Positions 55,289 through 63,562 of a stretch of 64,000 nucleotides of DNA are shown here, one piece after another (position 1 is the first letter of the stretch; each line of letters opens with the position of its first letter). Location of the stretch: assembly GCA_019454185.1 (NCBI GenBank), contig CP075368.1:868001-932000 (forward strand), given 5' to 3'. The notes under the pieces were generated by a model that was given only the letters and a program-made list of their open reading frames with translations, was not told the DNA's origin and did not search any database. The position numbers were made by a program, and so were the translations under genes. This DNA is from Phycisphaeraceae bacterium. Lineage in GTDB: Bacteria > Planctomycetota > Phycisphaerae > Phycisphaerales > UBA1924.

Positions 55289-57736
55289 ATGCCAGCCCTG
55301 TGGTCATTAGAAAGTACGTACGCTGCTGGCCCTGAAGGCACCAGTATCTGTATTGTATTCCGAGTGACAGGCCTTGTAGAATTCGTGCCAAAAGTTGATC
55401 AGTCAAGAGTAATTGATACCAAGAAGATCGGCGATGTACAGCTAGCAACATTTGGACCAATTGTTGGGTGGCGCTGGGACGCAGACGCAGGACATTTGTT
55501 CAGGCGTATAACTACTGACTACGAACGGTTGCCTGCCGCATCTTCAATATTTAGTATTGACTCAGACGGCGACGATTGGCTCGTAACTGTGGCTATACGC
55601 CTAAAGCAGACCGAGCAAATTGCCATTAATAATGAGAGCAATGCATCGACTGCGTATGACGAAAGACTATTTGTCAGTGCGATCGACGCTGGCTGTGTCA
55701 TCCTGCGTGGCACGCCAGCGGGGCAATCTACGAGCAATACAGCATTTCGAATCACCGGCATAGGAACCGGTTTTGAGAATCTGAGCATGACGCCGAGCGC
55801 CTGGCCGGTCGGCAAACTCCCCGGCTACGACGATGGCTCGCCAGCACTTCGTGTCCACTGCGATGCACAGGCCGAGCGTGTCGCCCGCACCAACAGTGAC
55901 ACGACGCCGGTCACGATCGCCATGAGCGAGTGGCGCAATCTCCGCATCGGCGGCCCGCTCTTCTCCGAGGCCGTCACTGGTCGCCAACCACGCCTCCGGG
56001 TCCAGACCTCCAAGACCAATCCCTACACTCGATACGTCGGGGCAGCCCCGCTGTTCAGCCAGTCCGAGAGTCGTTTGTCGCTCGACGCCGTCGCGGCGGA
56101 CCTGAGCATCGGCCCCGCCAACGTCACGCTGGCCGTGGTCGCGTGGACCACTCAGACGACCGCCGCCCATCTTGTGGGGCGGTGGAGCGGCTCGGCCAAC
56201 GCGAATCGCTCCTGGCGCATCGCTTACATCCCGACGACCTCGCCCAAGCCGAGCGTCCGCGTCGAGTTCGCCCGCAACCTCTTCATCTCGCAACTCGACG
56301 CGCCCGTGGACAACCTGGCGAATCGGACGCTGATCGTCTATCGCGCCTCCGGCGGCCCGAGTGCCGTGCGCGAGATCTGGATCAACGGCGAACTCGTGAC
56401 GACCGGCGGCCCGACCGGCTTCGGTATCAACACCACAGCCAACAAGCGGCTCACCGTCGGAGCCCGCGCCACCGACAACAACGACCCGCCGACGACGTGG
56501 ACGGACTTTCTCGACACGATCATTCCGCCGCCGCCCCCGGATGATCCTGACCAGCCCCCCGCGCTCCGCGAAGTCCCCGGCTCCGTTGACCAAGTGGCGA
56601 TCTACACTGAGCGCCTGACCGACGGGCAGTTGAACCTCGTCTTCCACGAGATGGCCCGGCGCGCGACGATCGAGTTCGGCAAGCCGATCACGCAGCCAGA
56701 TCCGGCCACACAGGCCTATGGGCCGGATAATCCGGCTCCGGAACGCCGCCTGGACCGTCGGCCCGTCGCGCTCATCAATCTCTTCGGCGGCGCGAACTAC
56801 GACAACGATCCGCTGGGACGCGTTCCGCAGTGGTATGCAGCGAACACGGCGTGGCTGAAGGAGCAGGTGCTGGGCTGCCTCAACGGATGCGACGAGTACG
56901 AGATCATGTTCAACCGCGTCGCCGGGCAGTACCCCGGCGACATCGTGTCGTCCGGCATCTTCGGCGATGTGCGAGATCAACCGGGCACGCCGTGCGTCTC
57001 TGCCGCCCAGTGGGCGAGCATGGAGGAGACGTGGGACGAGTTCGGGATCTCCGACCACAACGTGCGCGGCGTGGGTGTCTGGCCGTCCGACGAGAGACGC
57101 CGCGGCTGGTTCTACACCGGCGGCGGAATGTCGCTCGACGACGATGGGAACGTGACGCAGAACGCGGGGTGCCTTGCACGTATTGTCACCCCCCTCACAC
57201 CGGCGTTCTACCGGGAGAGCGTGCTGGATTTCTGGGCCGCCCAGGACACGAGGTACCGCTGCCTCATGCTCGACTCGGCGATCAAGTTTGACGGTCGGTT
57301 TGTCCAGATGGTCCACTCCGAAGAGATCCGAGAGGACTTCACGCTGGTGGGTGAGTCGATCTCGACGAATCAGGCCGCGCGGCTACGAGCGCCGTGGATC
57401 GCGCTCGTGGGCGTGCCAAGCGGTCCGTGGTGGAACGAGAGCCAGAAGAACCGGGGATACAACGTCCAGTGGACGGCAAACTGGGACACGGAGCCGATTT
57501 ACTTCGGTATCCAGCGTGGAGAAGAACTCGACCTCACGAGAACATCCACGAACCCGGGTGACTCAAACAACCTCCGCTTCGGCGACATCTACACATTCGT
57601 TCGCAAGGGTGGAACGCCGGTTGCTTGGGGCGGCCAGTACGCCAAGGTCGGCGCGGCGTGGGACTACGCGACAGGCCGCATCCCGGTTGGCCGTTTCACG
57701 ATGCTCTCTCCAAGAAACGCCCGCGTCTGGCGGTGA
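55289..57736 (+). CDS. LamG-like-domain protein, full length
   Basis: 815 residues from ATG 55289. An N-terminal domain (about 1-165) differs strongly from copy A and is AT-richer than the rest. A LamG/concanavalin-like jelly roll spans about 280-446 (VTLAVVAWTTQTTAAHLVGR, EIWINGELVTTGGPTGFGIN, SVDQVAIYTERLTDGQLNLV), a fold that binds glycans and is common in surface proteins and phage fibres. About 480-815 is an uncharacterised domain starting RRPVALINLFGGANYDNDPL with several Trp-rich strands. No signal peptide. The C-terminal 180 residues are absent from the copy at 4648. Confidence 0.75.
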   Translation: MPALWSLESTYAAGPEGTSICIVFRVTGLVEFVPKVDQSRVIDTKKIGDVQLATFGPIVGWRWDADAGHLFRRITTDYERLPAASSIFSIDSDGDDWLVTVAIRLKQTEQIAINNESNASTAYDERLFVSAIDAGCVILRGTPAGQSTSNTAFRITGIGTGFENLSMTPSAWPVGKLPGYDDGSPALRVHCDAQAERVARTNSDTTPVTIAMSEWRNLRIGGPLFSEAVTGRQPRLRVQTSKTNPYTRYVGAAPLFSQSESRLSLDAVAADLSIGPANVTLAVVAWTTQTTAAHLVGRWSGSANANRSWRIAYIPTTSPKPSVRVEFARNLFISQLDAPVDNLANRTLIVYRASGGPSAVREIWINGELVTTGGPTGFGINTTANKRLTVGARATDNNDPPTTWTDFLDTIIPPPPPDDPDQPPALREVPGSVDQVAIYTERLTDGQLNLVFHEMARRATIEFGKPITQPDPATQAYGPDNPAPERRLDRRPVALINLFGGANYDNDPLGRVPQWYAANTAWLKEQVLGCLNGCDEYEIMFNRVAGQYPGDIVSSGIFGDVRDQPGTPCVSAAQWASMEETWDEFGISDHNVRGVGVWPSDERRRGWFYTGGGMSLDDDGNVTQNAGCLARIVTPLTPAFYRESVLDFWAAQDTRYRCLMLDSAIKFDGRFVQMVHSEEIREDFTLVGESISTNQAARLRAPWIALVGVPSGPWWNESQKNRGYNVQWTANWDTEPIYFGIQRGEELDLTRTSTNPGDSNNLRFGDIYTFVRKGGTPVAWGGQYAKVGAAWDYATGRIPVGRFTMLSPRNARVWR

Positions 57737-57780
57737 CGCGTGCAGATATCCCGTTCAACACATGAAGAAAGGGCTTTCGT

Positions 57781-58854
57781 ATGCGTGCGACCCTCGGAGT
57801 GCTGTCGTTGTCGTTCTGCGTCTCACTCTCCGCTCAAGCACAGAACAACTGGGTGCAGAACAATCCCAACATCTTCTTCACTGGCGGCAACGTTGGGATC
57901 GGAACGAACGGACCCGTGCATCGGCTGTCCGTTCAGTCCGGCACAGACCGGGCGGTTGGCATCTATGTCGAGAACTCGACAATCACTGGCGATCCCACTT
58001 ACGGCCTCTGGGCTCAGAGCCTACACACGACGGGCCGTGGCGTGTATGGCAGAGCCGTCGCGGAGACTGGTGCGAACATCGGTGTTCTCGGCGTCACGCG
58101 GTCGTCCACGGGTCACGGCGTGTACGGGAGCGCCTCGGAAACTTCAGGGGTGAACTTTGGCGTGCGCGGCGTGACGGACTCACCGCTCGGATTCGGAGTC
58201 CGGGGCGTCGCGGGCGCGACGGGCGTGGGCGTCAACGCAGTCGGCGTCCATGGACGCTCCTCTGGCCAGAGCGGTCGTGGCGTGTACGGGGAGGCAAACA
58301 GCGCTGACGGCACGACCTACGGCGTGATCGGCTACACAACATCGGCGTCCGGCTATGCGGTGTACGCCGACGGGGCGCTCGCCGCGAGCGGCACAAAGAC
58401 GTTCGTGATCGACCACCCGCAGGATCCTGAGAATCGCCTACTGCTGCACTACAGCGCGGAGGGACCGGAGCCCTACCTCGTGTATCGGGGAACGGTGACG
58501 CTCGATGATGCGGGCGTCGCGCAGGTCGCATTGCCGCACTACTTTGATCAGGTTGCCAGGGATCCGCAGTACCAACTCACGCCCGTCGGCGCGCCCTCGC
58601 CATCACTGCATGTTGCTCGGAAGGTGAGCGAGGGCACATTCGCCATCGGTGGCGGAGTTCCCGGGCTTGAGGTCTGCTGGACCGTAACGGCCGTTCGCAA
58701 TGACCTCTGGGTCCGTGCCAATCCTCCTGCCACGGAAAAGATGAAGCCGGATCATGAACGCGGCACCTACCTCCGCCCCGAGTTGTACGGGCAGCCTGCG
58801 ACCAGAAGAACCCATTACATCTCGCCGGAGGAACCGATTCTCGATGGGCTCTGA
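57781..58854 (+). CDS. Exported fibre-like repeat protein
   Basis: 357 residues. Signal peptide LSLSFCVSLSAQAQ. Then NPNIFFTGGNVGIGTNGPVH, the start typical of tail-fibre/S74-like and planctomycete surface proteins, followed by about seven repeats of a 20-30 residue unit containing GRGVYGxA, GHGVYGSA, GFGVRGVA and similar, expected to form a trimeric beta helix. The C-terminal domain (HYFDQVARDPQYQLTPVG) resembles fibre ends without the peptidase dyad visible. Last gene of the plus-strand cluster. Confidence 0.72.
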   Translation: MRATLGVLSLSFCVSLSAQAQNNWVQNNPNIFFTGGNVGIGTNGPVHRLSVQSGTDRAVGIYVENSTITGDPTYGLWAQSLHTTGRGVYGRAVAETGANIGVLGVTRSSTGHGVYGSASETSGVNFGVRGVTDSPLGFGVRGVAGATGVGVNAVGVHGRSSGQSGRGVYGEANSADGTTYGVIGYTTSASGYAVYADGALAASGTKTFVIDHPQDPENRLLLHYSAEGPEPYLVYRGTVTLDDAGVAQVALPHYFDQVARDPQYQLTPVGAPSPSLHVARKVSEGTFAIGGGVPGLEVCWTVTAVRNDLWVRANPPATEKMKPDHERGTYLRPELYGQPATRRTHYISPEEPILDGL

Positions 58855-59303
58855 CATGTGACCACGCAGAGCCTCTTGGGCTTCGGTCGAACCCAGTTGA
58901 TAGGCAACATTCGCAACGTGACCTGTGTTTTCATTCCCCGGCTCCGTTCCCTCGCAAGTAACGATCCACGGCGTTGTTGGGGGTTCCCCATGCGAGAGGG
59001 TGGCCGATCAGCAGATCATGGGGTATATTGGTCGTAGATCCTCCCAAGACGCTGTTGCGACCGGTTGATCAGCAGCATCCGCGTCGCGGCCCGATCGGGC
59101 CAAGCGTCTTCAGCAGCCAGCCTCTTCCTCAACGGGAAGGGGCTGGTTTCATGGTGGGGCCGCATGGTCCGCGCGACGCTCGCACTGCAGAAGTCGTGTT
59201 TCAACGTATCGCATGTGTCGCATGTATCGCGGCATGGCAGAACACATGGTGCAAAGCATGGCCGCAACGGCCGCACGGCCCCGGGCTGCACTCCATCCCC
59301 CAG
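58855..59303. other. Gene-free stretch between cluster and right direct repeat
   Basis: No supported gene. A strong hairpin (59117-59146) is annotated separately. A TATATT hexamer near 59023 is isolated. Confidence 0.45.
59117..59146 (+). terminator. Terminator-like hairpin downstream of the fibre gene
   Basis: CCAGCCTCTTCC (59117-59128) pairs with GGAAGGGGCTGG (59135-59146), one G-T wobble, 6-base loop, followed by TTTC. The T run is short, so termination strength is uncertain. Confidence 0.5.
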
Positions 59304-59404
59304 CCCCGCTTTCAATCGCGGAACGTAGCCCGGCGATGGCGAGTTCCCGCGCCAGAGTTCGGCGTGTTGCCGGGCAACGGGCCGCATGGGCCGCACGGGT
59401 CCAC

Positions 59405-59800
59405 CTAGGCGTCCGCGCCGGTCGCCGCACGCACGGCCGCTGCCACGCGCTTTGTCTGGTCGTGCGCTTCGTCGGCAGTCGCATCGAGCGCCTCCCGCGC
59501 CAATCGCATCTGCTCTTCCCACGGCGTACCGGGCGGCGGCGGCACGTGCTTGTTCGGGTTGAGATCAGCCAGACGCTCGGCCTCCCGGAAGTCGCCGCGG
59601 GCCCAGGCGAGCATCTCTTGGATGTGCCTGTACGTCTCGCCGTCGGTGTGCTCGGGGCGAACCAGCGCCAAGCCCGGCTCGCGGGCCGCCTTCAGGGCGC
59701 AGATCCGGTGTGTGAGCATGTTGTCATGCGCGCGGCTCTCGGCTTCGTCGCGCTGCGACTGCCGCTCGATTCGGTTCAGACGCGACCGCAGCGATCGCAT
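59405..59800 (-). CDS. Small helical protein, family of three (copy 3)
   Basis: 131 residues, near-identical to the protein at 34388, with the same Pro-rich [20 protein letters not shown] centre. The C-terminal helix is the most variable part (DATADEAHDQTKRVAAAVRA). Third gene of the 60520-59405 operon. Function unknown; its stay beside a terminase-like gene suggests phage or mobile-element origin. Confidence 0.7.
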   Translation of the reverse strand: MRSLRSRLNRIERQSQRDEAESRAHDNMLTHRICALKAAREPGLALVRPEHTDGETYRHIQEMLAWARGDFREAERLADLNPNKHVPPPPGTPWEEQMRLAREALDATADEAHDQTKRVAAAVRAATGADA

Positions 59801-59816
59801 GGGCGGCTCCTCCTGG

Positions 59817-60077
59817 CTACGACGTGACGAACGTCCCGCCCGCCGCGAGCCACTGCTCCAGCGGGTTGGGGGCGGCCTTGTCGAGGATCACCAGCCGAGG
59901 GTGCGACACGCGCCCGCAACGGTCGCACCCGATCCGGTCGCCGGGCTTGGTCGTCAGGTCGCACTCGGGTGGCCCCTGCACGAAGTGCTGCGGCCAGCCG
60001 CGCCCGTTGCAGCGTGGGCAGGCACCGACGATGCCGCGCCGCTCCTCCAGCCGCTTCAGCCGTCCGGTCAGGCGCAT
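59817..60077 (-). CDS. Small zinc-ribbon protein (copy 2)
   Basis: 86 residues, near-identical to 34800-35060. Two knuckles CPRCNGRGWPQHF and CDRCGRVSHPRLV. ATG 60077 is chosen to match the other copy; it overlaps the end of the terminase-like gene by 10 bases. Zinc binding inferred from spacing. Confidence 0.7.
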   Translation of the reverse strand: MRLTGRLKRLEERRGIVGACPRCNGRGWPQHFVQGPPECDLTTKPGDRIGCDRCGRVSHPRLVILDKAAPNPLEQWLAAGGTFVTS

Positions 60078-60520
60078 GCTCGATCCCCCCAATTCACCTG
60101 CTGTGATGTTGGCGGCGGCACGGGCGGCGTACTCGACGCCTCCTTCATCGACCGCTCCAGGTCGTCCACGCGGGTGGCGAGGTCATCCAGTTCGATCGAC
60201 TCGCGGCTGAACTTCAGGAGCGCCGTCGCGGCCGAGACGCGGCTGCTCATCGGCGCGGACGTGTCGGCCATGATCTTCGCGAGCACCTGCACCGCCACCG
60301 GCGCGAACTTCTGACTGGCCGCCATCGCCTGCGAGAACGACTCCCTCCGCGCCTTGCGGAACGCCTTCGAGAAGTTCGGGTCGTCCATCCACCGGTACAT
60401 CGTGCGGCGACCAACGCCCGCGGCCTTGGCGGCGTGCGCAACCGTGGGCTCGTCGAGCAGCGCGAGGATCGCCTTCTCCTGCGTCGTCGTCAGACCCGAA
60501 CTGGACCTTCGAGTTGCCAA
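60068..60520 (-). CDS. Terminase-small-subunit-like HTH protein
   Basis: 150 residues. LTTTQEKAILALLDEPTVAH then AAKAAGVGRRTMYRWMDDPN is an N-terminal helix-turn-helix of the kind found in phage small terminases and related DNA-binding proteins, followed by FSKAFRKARRESFSQAM and a helical C-terminus (SAATALLKFSRESIELDDLA) that may oligomerise. No large terminase is in the window, so packaging cannot be confirmed. First gene of the operon running to 59405. The left repeat keeps only its 3' part. Confidence 0.7.
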   Translation of the reverse strand: MATRRSSSGLTTTQEKAILALLDEPTVAHAAKAAGVGRRTMYRWMDDPNFSKAFRKARRESFSQAMAASQKFAPVAVQVLAKIMADTSAPMSSRVSAATALLKFSRESIELDDLATRVDDLERSMKEASSTPPVPPPTSQQVNWGDRACA

Positions 60521-60779
60521 CGTGTGCCCCCATGCGCCGCGCTCACGCGACCCCTGACCCCATCACGTGCCTTCGCACCCACCCGCACCCCGTCGCGTCC
60601 CGATGTAGGCGGCTGCCTACTTGCGCTTCCACAGGTCCGCCACGTCGCCCCAGTTGCCCACAAACCCCTCGGAATCCGCTGGAATACAGCATACTCCGGT
60701 CGCTGACGCCTTGCATGTGTACGAGTGTCATGGCTTGATGTGTTCCACGTGGGCGAAGCCGCCCGCGTAGGAGAACGCC

Positions 60780-61031
60780 ATGACGCACGCGAACCAGATC
60801 TCGCCGTTCCACCAACTCAAGGCCGCCGCGAGGGCGGCGCACGAGCGCCTCGGGCTTCGCCACCAACCGGTGGTGGTCCGCAGCGAGGAGAGCGCCTTCA
60901 GCATCGCCGACCGCACCAGCGCGGGGATGGTGGTGCTGGGCGAGGGCGCGTACTGGGTGGTCTGCCTCGCCGACGCCGAGCGGCTGGTGAACGCCGGGTA
61001 CGAGTACGCCCCGAGGCCGACGAGCCGCTGA
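60780..61031 (+). CDS. Uncharacterised 83-residue protein
   Basis: GTAGGAG precedes the ATG by 6 bases. Contains HQLKAAARAAHERLGLRHQP and FSIADRTSAGMVVLGEGAYW; predicted alpha then beta. First of five closely spaced plus-strand genes. No family recognised. Confidence 0.55.
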   Translation: MTHANQISPFHQLKAAARAAHERLGLRHQPVVVRSEESAFSIADRTSAGMVVLGEGAYWVVCLADAERLVNAGYEYAPRPTSR

Positions 61032-61070
61032 ACCGACGACCAACGCGCCACACACCGACGGAGACGATTC

Positions 61071-61433
61071 ATGACGAACCCCCACGACCCCCACGACACC
61101 CACGCCAAACATCATCTCAACCGCAAGCCATCTCTCGACGCGCTGGCCAAGCGCCACGACCTCGACGAGGAACTCGAATGGGCCACGGCGGAACTGCTGC
61201 TGGAGACCTTGGAGACTCGCGGCCGCGACGCGCTCGACTTCCACGAGATCCCCGTCAGCGCGATCCGCGACATCGTGCGGCACGCCTTCGAGAGCGGGTA
61301 CAGATCCGGCTTGCACGCTGGCTATCGCCAGGGGCGAAGCGACGCCTGCGACGAGGCACGCGGCAAGGAGGCCCGAACCCAGCCCCGCAACCCCGACCTC
61401 GTAGACCGAGCCACAACCGACCCGACGACCTGA
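61071..61433 (+). CDS. Uncharacterised 120-residue helical protein
   Basis: His/Asp-rich start (TNPHDPHDTHAKHHL), acidic helices (LDEELEWATAELLLETLETR) and SGYRSGLHAGYRQGRSDACD, an amphipathic Gly/Arg helix. Stop codon lies inside the hairpin at 61432. Family unknown. Confidence 0.55.
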   Translation: MTNPHDPHDTHAKHHLNRKPSLDALAKRHDLDEELEWATAELLLETLETRGRDALDFHEIPVSAIRDIVRHAFESGYRSGLHAGYRQGRSDACDEARGKEARTQPRNPDLVDRATTDPTT

Positions 61434-61454
61434 AGCCCGCGACCTGCGGGCTTC
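61432..61454 (+). terminator. Hairpin spanning the stop codon at 61431-61433
   Basis: GAAGCCCGC (61432-61440), loop GACCT, GCGGGCTTC (61446-61454): a perfect 9-bp stem, but without a T run. May be an attenuator or mRNA-stability element between two genes of the run. Confidence 0.45.
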
Positions 61455-61475
61455 GCTGTTTACAGGAGCAACGCC

Positions 61476-61727
61476 ATGCACGACACCGACCTTCAGGACA
61501 TCCTGCTCAACGCCATCCAGAACATCCTCGACGCCAGGGACGAGGTCGAGGGCGAGGACGACGACATCGCGCTCGCCGAGATCGCCCGCGACATGGTCAG
61601 CGACCTCGAGGACCTTGCGAGCGTCAGCACCTTCGAGCGGGCCGGATTGATGACCACCAACGCCGGGATCGTCCTGCGCTTCGGCGACGGCTCGGTCTTC
61701 CAGATCAGCATCGTGCAGAGCAGGTGA
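61476..61727 (+). CDS. Uncharacterised acidic 83-residue protein
   Basis: ACAGGAG precedes the ATG. Acidic helix (ILDARDEVEGEDDDIALAEI) then a short beta unit ending VLRFGDGSVFQISIVQSR. Charge and size suggest a regulator or phage-type accessory protein; not recognised. Confidence 0.55.
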   Translation: MHDTDLQDILLNAIQNILDARDEVEGEDDDIALAEIARDMVSDLEDLASVSTFERAGLMTTNAGIVLRFGDGSVFQISIVQSR

Positions 61728-61829
61728 TCCCCACACCTCGCTCATCCACGCGCCGCTCCGGGAGACCGGTGCGAGCGCGATTCCCCGGAGCGATGTGCGC
61801 CGGGTTCCACCCCAACGACGGAGACCACC

Positions 61830-62516
61830 ATGTCCAAGAAGACCCCCACGACGAAGTCCAAGCCCGCCAGCAAGACGAGCAGCAAGCCCGCGCCGGACAC
61901 GGCCGCGAACGACAAAGCCCGCGCCGACGCGCTCGCCAAGTTGAACGCGGCACCCGCCAAGGACGCCACCAAGCGGACCAAGCCATCGCGCGGGTCCAAG
62001 CCCGAGGGGTGGGAGAACGACCCGCTGGAGAACGACGCGGCGCTGGAGGCCGCCCTTGCGGGAACGAACGCGGCCCCGACGCCGCCCACGGTCGCCCACG
62101 GCGCGAAGCCCGCCAAGGGTGGCGGCAAGAACGCCACCGCCGCCAAGGGAACGCCCACGGGCGAACCTCGGGCGACGGGTGGCAAGGTGGCCAAGGAGGC
62201 GAAGGACGCAAAGACCCCCGCGGCCAAGCCCGCGAAGCCAGCCAAGGCGAAGCGCATCTCGGCGCTCGACGCGGCCGCGAAGGTTCTCGCCGAGTCCGAC
62301 CGCCCGCTCCGCGCCATCGACATGATCGAGGTCATGCACGCCAAGGGCCTCTGGACCAGCCCGGGCGGCAAGACGCCCGAGGCCACGCTTTACGCCGCCA
62401 TCACCCGCGAGATCGCAGCCAAGGGGACCGACGCCCGCTTCAAGAAGGTCGATCGCGGGATGTTCGCCAGCACCCCAGCGGCCCCCACGACCGCCAAGTC
62501 CGGGAAGGGCGGGTGA
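61830..62516 (+). CDS. HARE-HTH domain protein
   Basis: 228 residues. About 1-150 is a disordered Lys/Ala/Pro/Thr-rich tail. The C-terminus is a HARE-HTH (HB1/ASXL winged helix): [71 protein letters not shown] domains bind DNA and are common in phages, restriction enzymes and chromatin factors. It is followed after 3 bases by the next gene. A nucleoid- or phage-associated role is a guess. Confidence 0.8.
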   Translation: MSKKTPTTKSKPASKTSSKPAPDTAANDKARADALAKLNAAPAKDATKRTKPSRGSKPEGWENDPLENDAALEAALAGTNAAPTPPTVAHGAKPAKGGGKNATAAKGTPTGEPRATGGKVAKEAKDAKTPAAKPAKPAKAKRISALDAAAKVLAESDRPLRAIDMIEVMHAKGLWTSPGGKTPEATLYAAITREIAAKGTDARFKKVDRGMFASTPAAPTTAKSGKGG

Positions 62517-62519
62517 GCC

Positions 62520-62786
62520 ATGACGACCACGACGCCCGACCTGAGTTCGCCGGAGTTCGATCCCCGCGACGCCGTCCTTGAAGCAGCCCTCGCGCTCCTC
62601 GAAGCACGCGCCGCACACATGCTGACGGTGGATGAATGGGTCGGCCTCGCCCGCGCGGTGGCGAAGTGCCAAGGCATACAGACGGTCGGCTACCTGACCG
62701 ACCGCGACCTCGATCAGGTCGTCGAGGACGAGGTGGACTGGGACACCGAACGCGACGGCCCGCTGCCCGAAGCAGAATCGCTCTGA
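62520..62786 (+). CDS. Uncharacterised 88-residue protein
   Basis: Starts 3 bases after the HARE-HTH stop. Contains DAVLEAALALLEARAAHMLT and an acidic end (VVEDEVDWDTERDGPLPEAE). Likely in the same transcript; a terminator follows. Not recognised. Confidence 0.55.
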   Translation: MTTTTPDLSSPEFDPRDAVLEAALALLEARAAHMLTVDEWVGLARAVAKCQGIQTVGYLTDRDLDQVVEDEVDWDTERDGPLPEAESL

Positions 62787-62814
62787 TCGGACCCCTAAGG
62801 CCCGAGAACAACCC

Positions 62815-62837
62815 CACCTCGGCCTATGGCCGGGGTG
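62815..62837 (+). terminator. Rho-independent-type terminator
   Basis: CACCTCGGCC (62815-62824) pairs with GGCCGGGGTG (62828-62837), loop TAT, then TTTG. Ends the 60780-62786 run. Confidence 0.65.
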
Positions 62838-62867
62838 TTTGTGCGGCGGCATCCCGCAGCTCATGCC

Positions 62868-62897
62868 TTGCGAGCAAACCGCCGAAGTGTATACTTC
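62868..62897 (+). promoter_or_regulatory. Promoter and operator-like palindrome of the AbrB-Doc pair
   Basis: TTGCGA (62868-62873), 16-bp spacer, TATACT (62890-62895). GAAGTGTATACTTC (62884-62897) is palindromic but for its centre and covers the -10 box, fitting autoregulation by the antitoxin. Confidence 0.55.
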
Positions 62898-62933
62898 GTA
62901 TGTACGATGTAGTAACGGTTCCCGGAGGCCCCC

Positions 62934-63161
62934 ATGATCAAGACACTCACCAAGCACGGCAACAGCTACGCGCTGGTCATCGACAAGCCGATCCTCGAAC
63001 TCCTGAACTTCGAGCCGGGCGCTCCCTTGGAAGTCAGCACCGACGGGAAGGTGCTGACGATCAGCCGGGCAAGCGACGCTAGCCGCGATGGCCGGTTGGC
63101 AAAGTCGCTCGCGAAGGTCAACGCCAAGCACGGCAAGGCCCTGAAGCGTCTTGCGGAGTGA
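62934..63161 (+). CDS. AbrB/MazE-type antitoxin
   Basis: 75 residues. TLTKHGNSYALVIDKPILEL and FEPGAPLEVSTDGKVLTISR form a SpoVT-AbrB swapped-hairpin domain; the basic C-terminal helix (SLAKVNAKHGKALKRLAE) would wrap the toxin. CGGAGG precedes the ATG. Six bases before the Doc gene. Pairing of AbrB antitoxins with Fic/Doc toxins is known. Confidence 0.85.
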   Translation: MIKTLTKHGNSYALVIDKPILELLNFEPGAPLEVSTDGKVLTISRASDASRDGRLAKSLAKVNAKHGKALKRLAE

Positions 63162-63167
63162 GCTCGC

Positions 63168-63554
63168 ATGACCCCGGAATGGCTGCGCGTCGATGACGTG
63201 CTGCAGATCCACCAGGATCAGATCGAGCGCTACGGCGGCAGCCCGGATCTCCGCGATCCAGGCCTGCTGACCTCCGCCGTAGAGACGCCGCGCGCCATGT
63301 TCGATGGGAGATGCCTTCACGGGGATCTCTTTGAGATGGCAGCGGCGTACCTCTTCCACATCGTGCAGAACCATCCGTTCATGGACGGGAACAAGCGGAC
63401 CGGCACAGCGGTGGCATTGGTCTTCCTCGATCTGAACGGGATCGAGATGGCCATCGACGATGACGCGCTGGTTGACCATGTGCTCGGCGTCGCGCAGGGC
63501 CGGATCGCCAAGCCGGAGATCGCCGCGTTCCTGAAGGAGCACGTCGTGGATTGA
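63168..63554 (+). CDS. doc: Doc-type Fic toxin (death-on-curing)
   Basis: 128 residues. Fic core NHPFMDGNKRTGTAVALVFL carries the catalytic His and the phosphate-binding GNKR loop. Doc proteins phosphorylate or AMPylate targets such as EF-Tu; the DGNKR loop here differs from the P1 Doc DANKR loop, so which transfer it does is open. N-terminal IHQDQIERYGGSPDLRDPGL is family-typical. Coupled with the antitoxin gene. Confidence 0.88.
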   Translation: MTPEWLRVDDVLQIHQDQIERYGGSPDLRDPGLLTSAVETPRAMFDGRCLHGDLFEMAAAYLFHIVQNHPFMDGNKRTGTAVALVFLDLNGIEMAIDDDALVDHVLGVAQGRIAKPEIAAFLKEHVVD

Positions 63555-63562
63555 AGCGTTCT

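Larger units (their letters stand above)
53428..57172 (+). repeat. Inverted large duplication, copy B (partner 4669-8432)
   Basis: Intact version of the duplicated block. Outer parts (53428-54670 and 55790-57172) are almost identical to copy A; the central part is homologous but clearly diverged. Inverted relative to copy A and 45 kb away. Confidence 0.85.
59304..60324. repeat. Direct repeat of about 1 kb, right copy (partner 34287-35298)
   Basis: Same orientation as the left copy with three genes, of which all are complete here. Homology ends at 60324 within the third gene, which continues intact to 60520. Confidence 0.85.

Noticed and set aside
58974..59408. 144-codon plus-strand frame after the fibre gene
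   Set aside because: Crosses the strong hairpin at 59117 and the edge of the direct repeat, lacks a ribosome site and has no domain.
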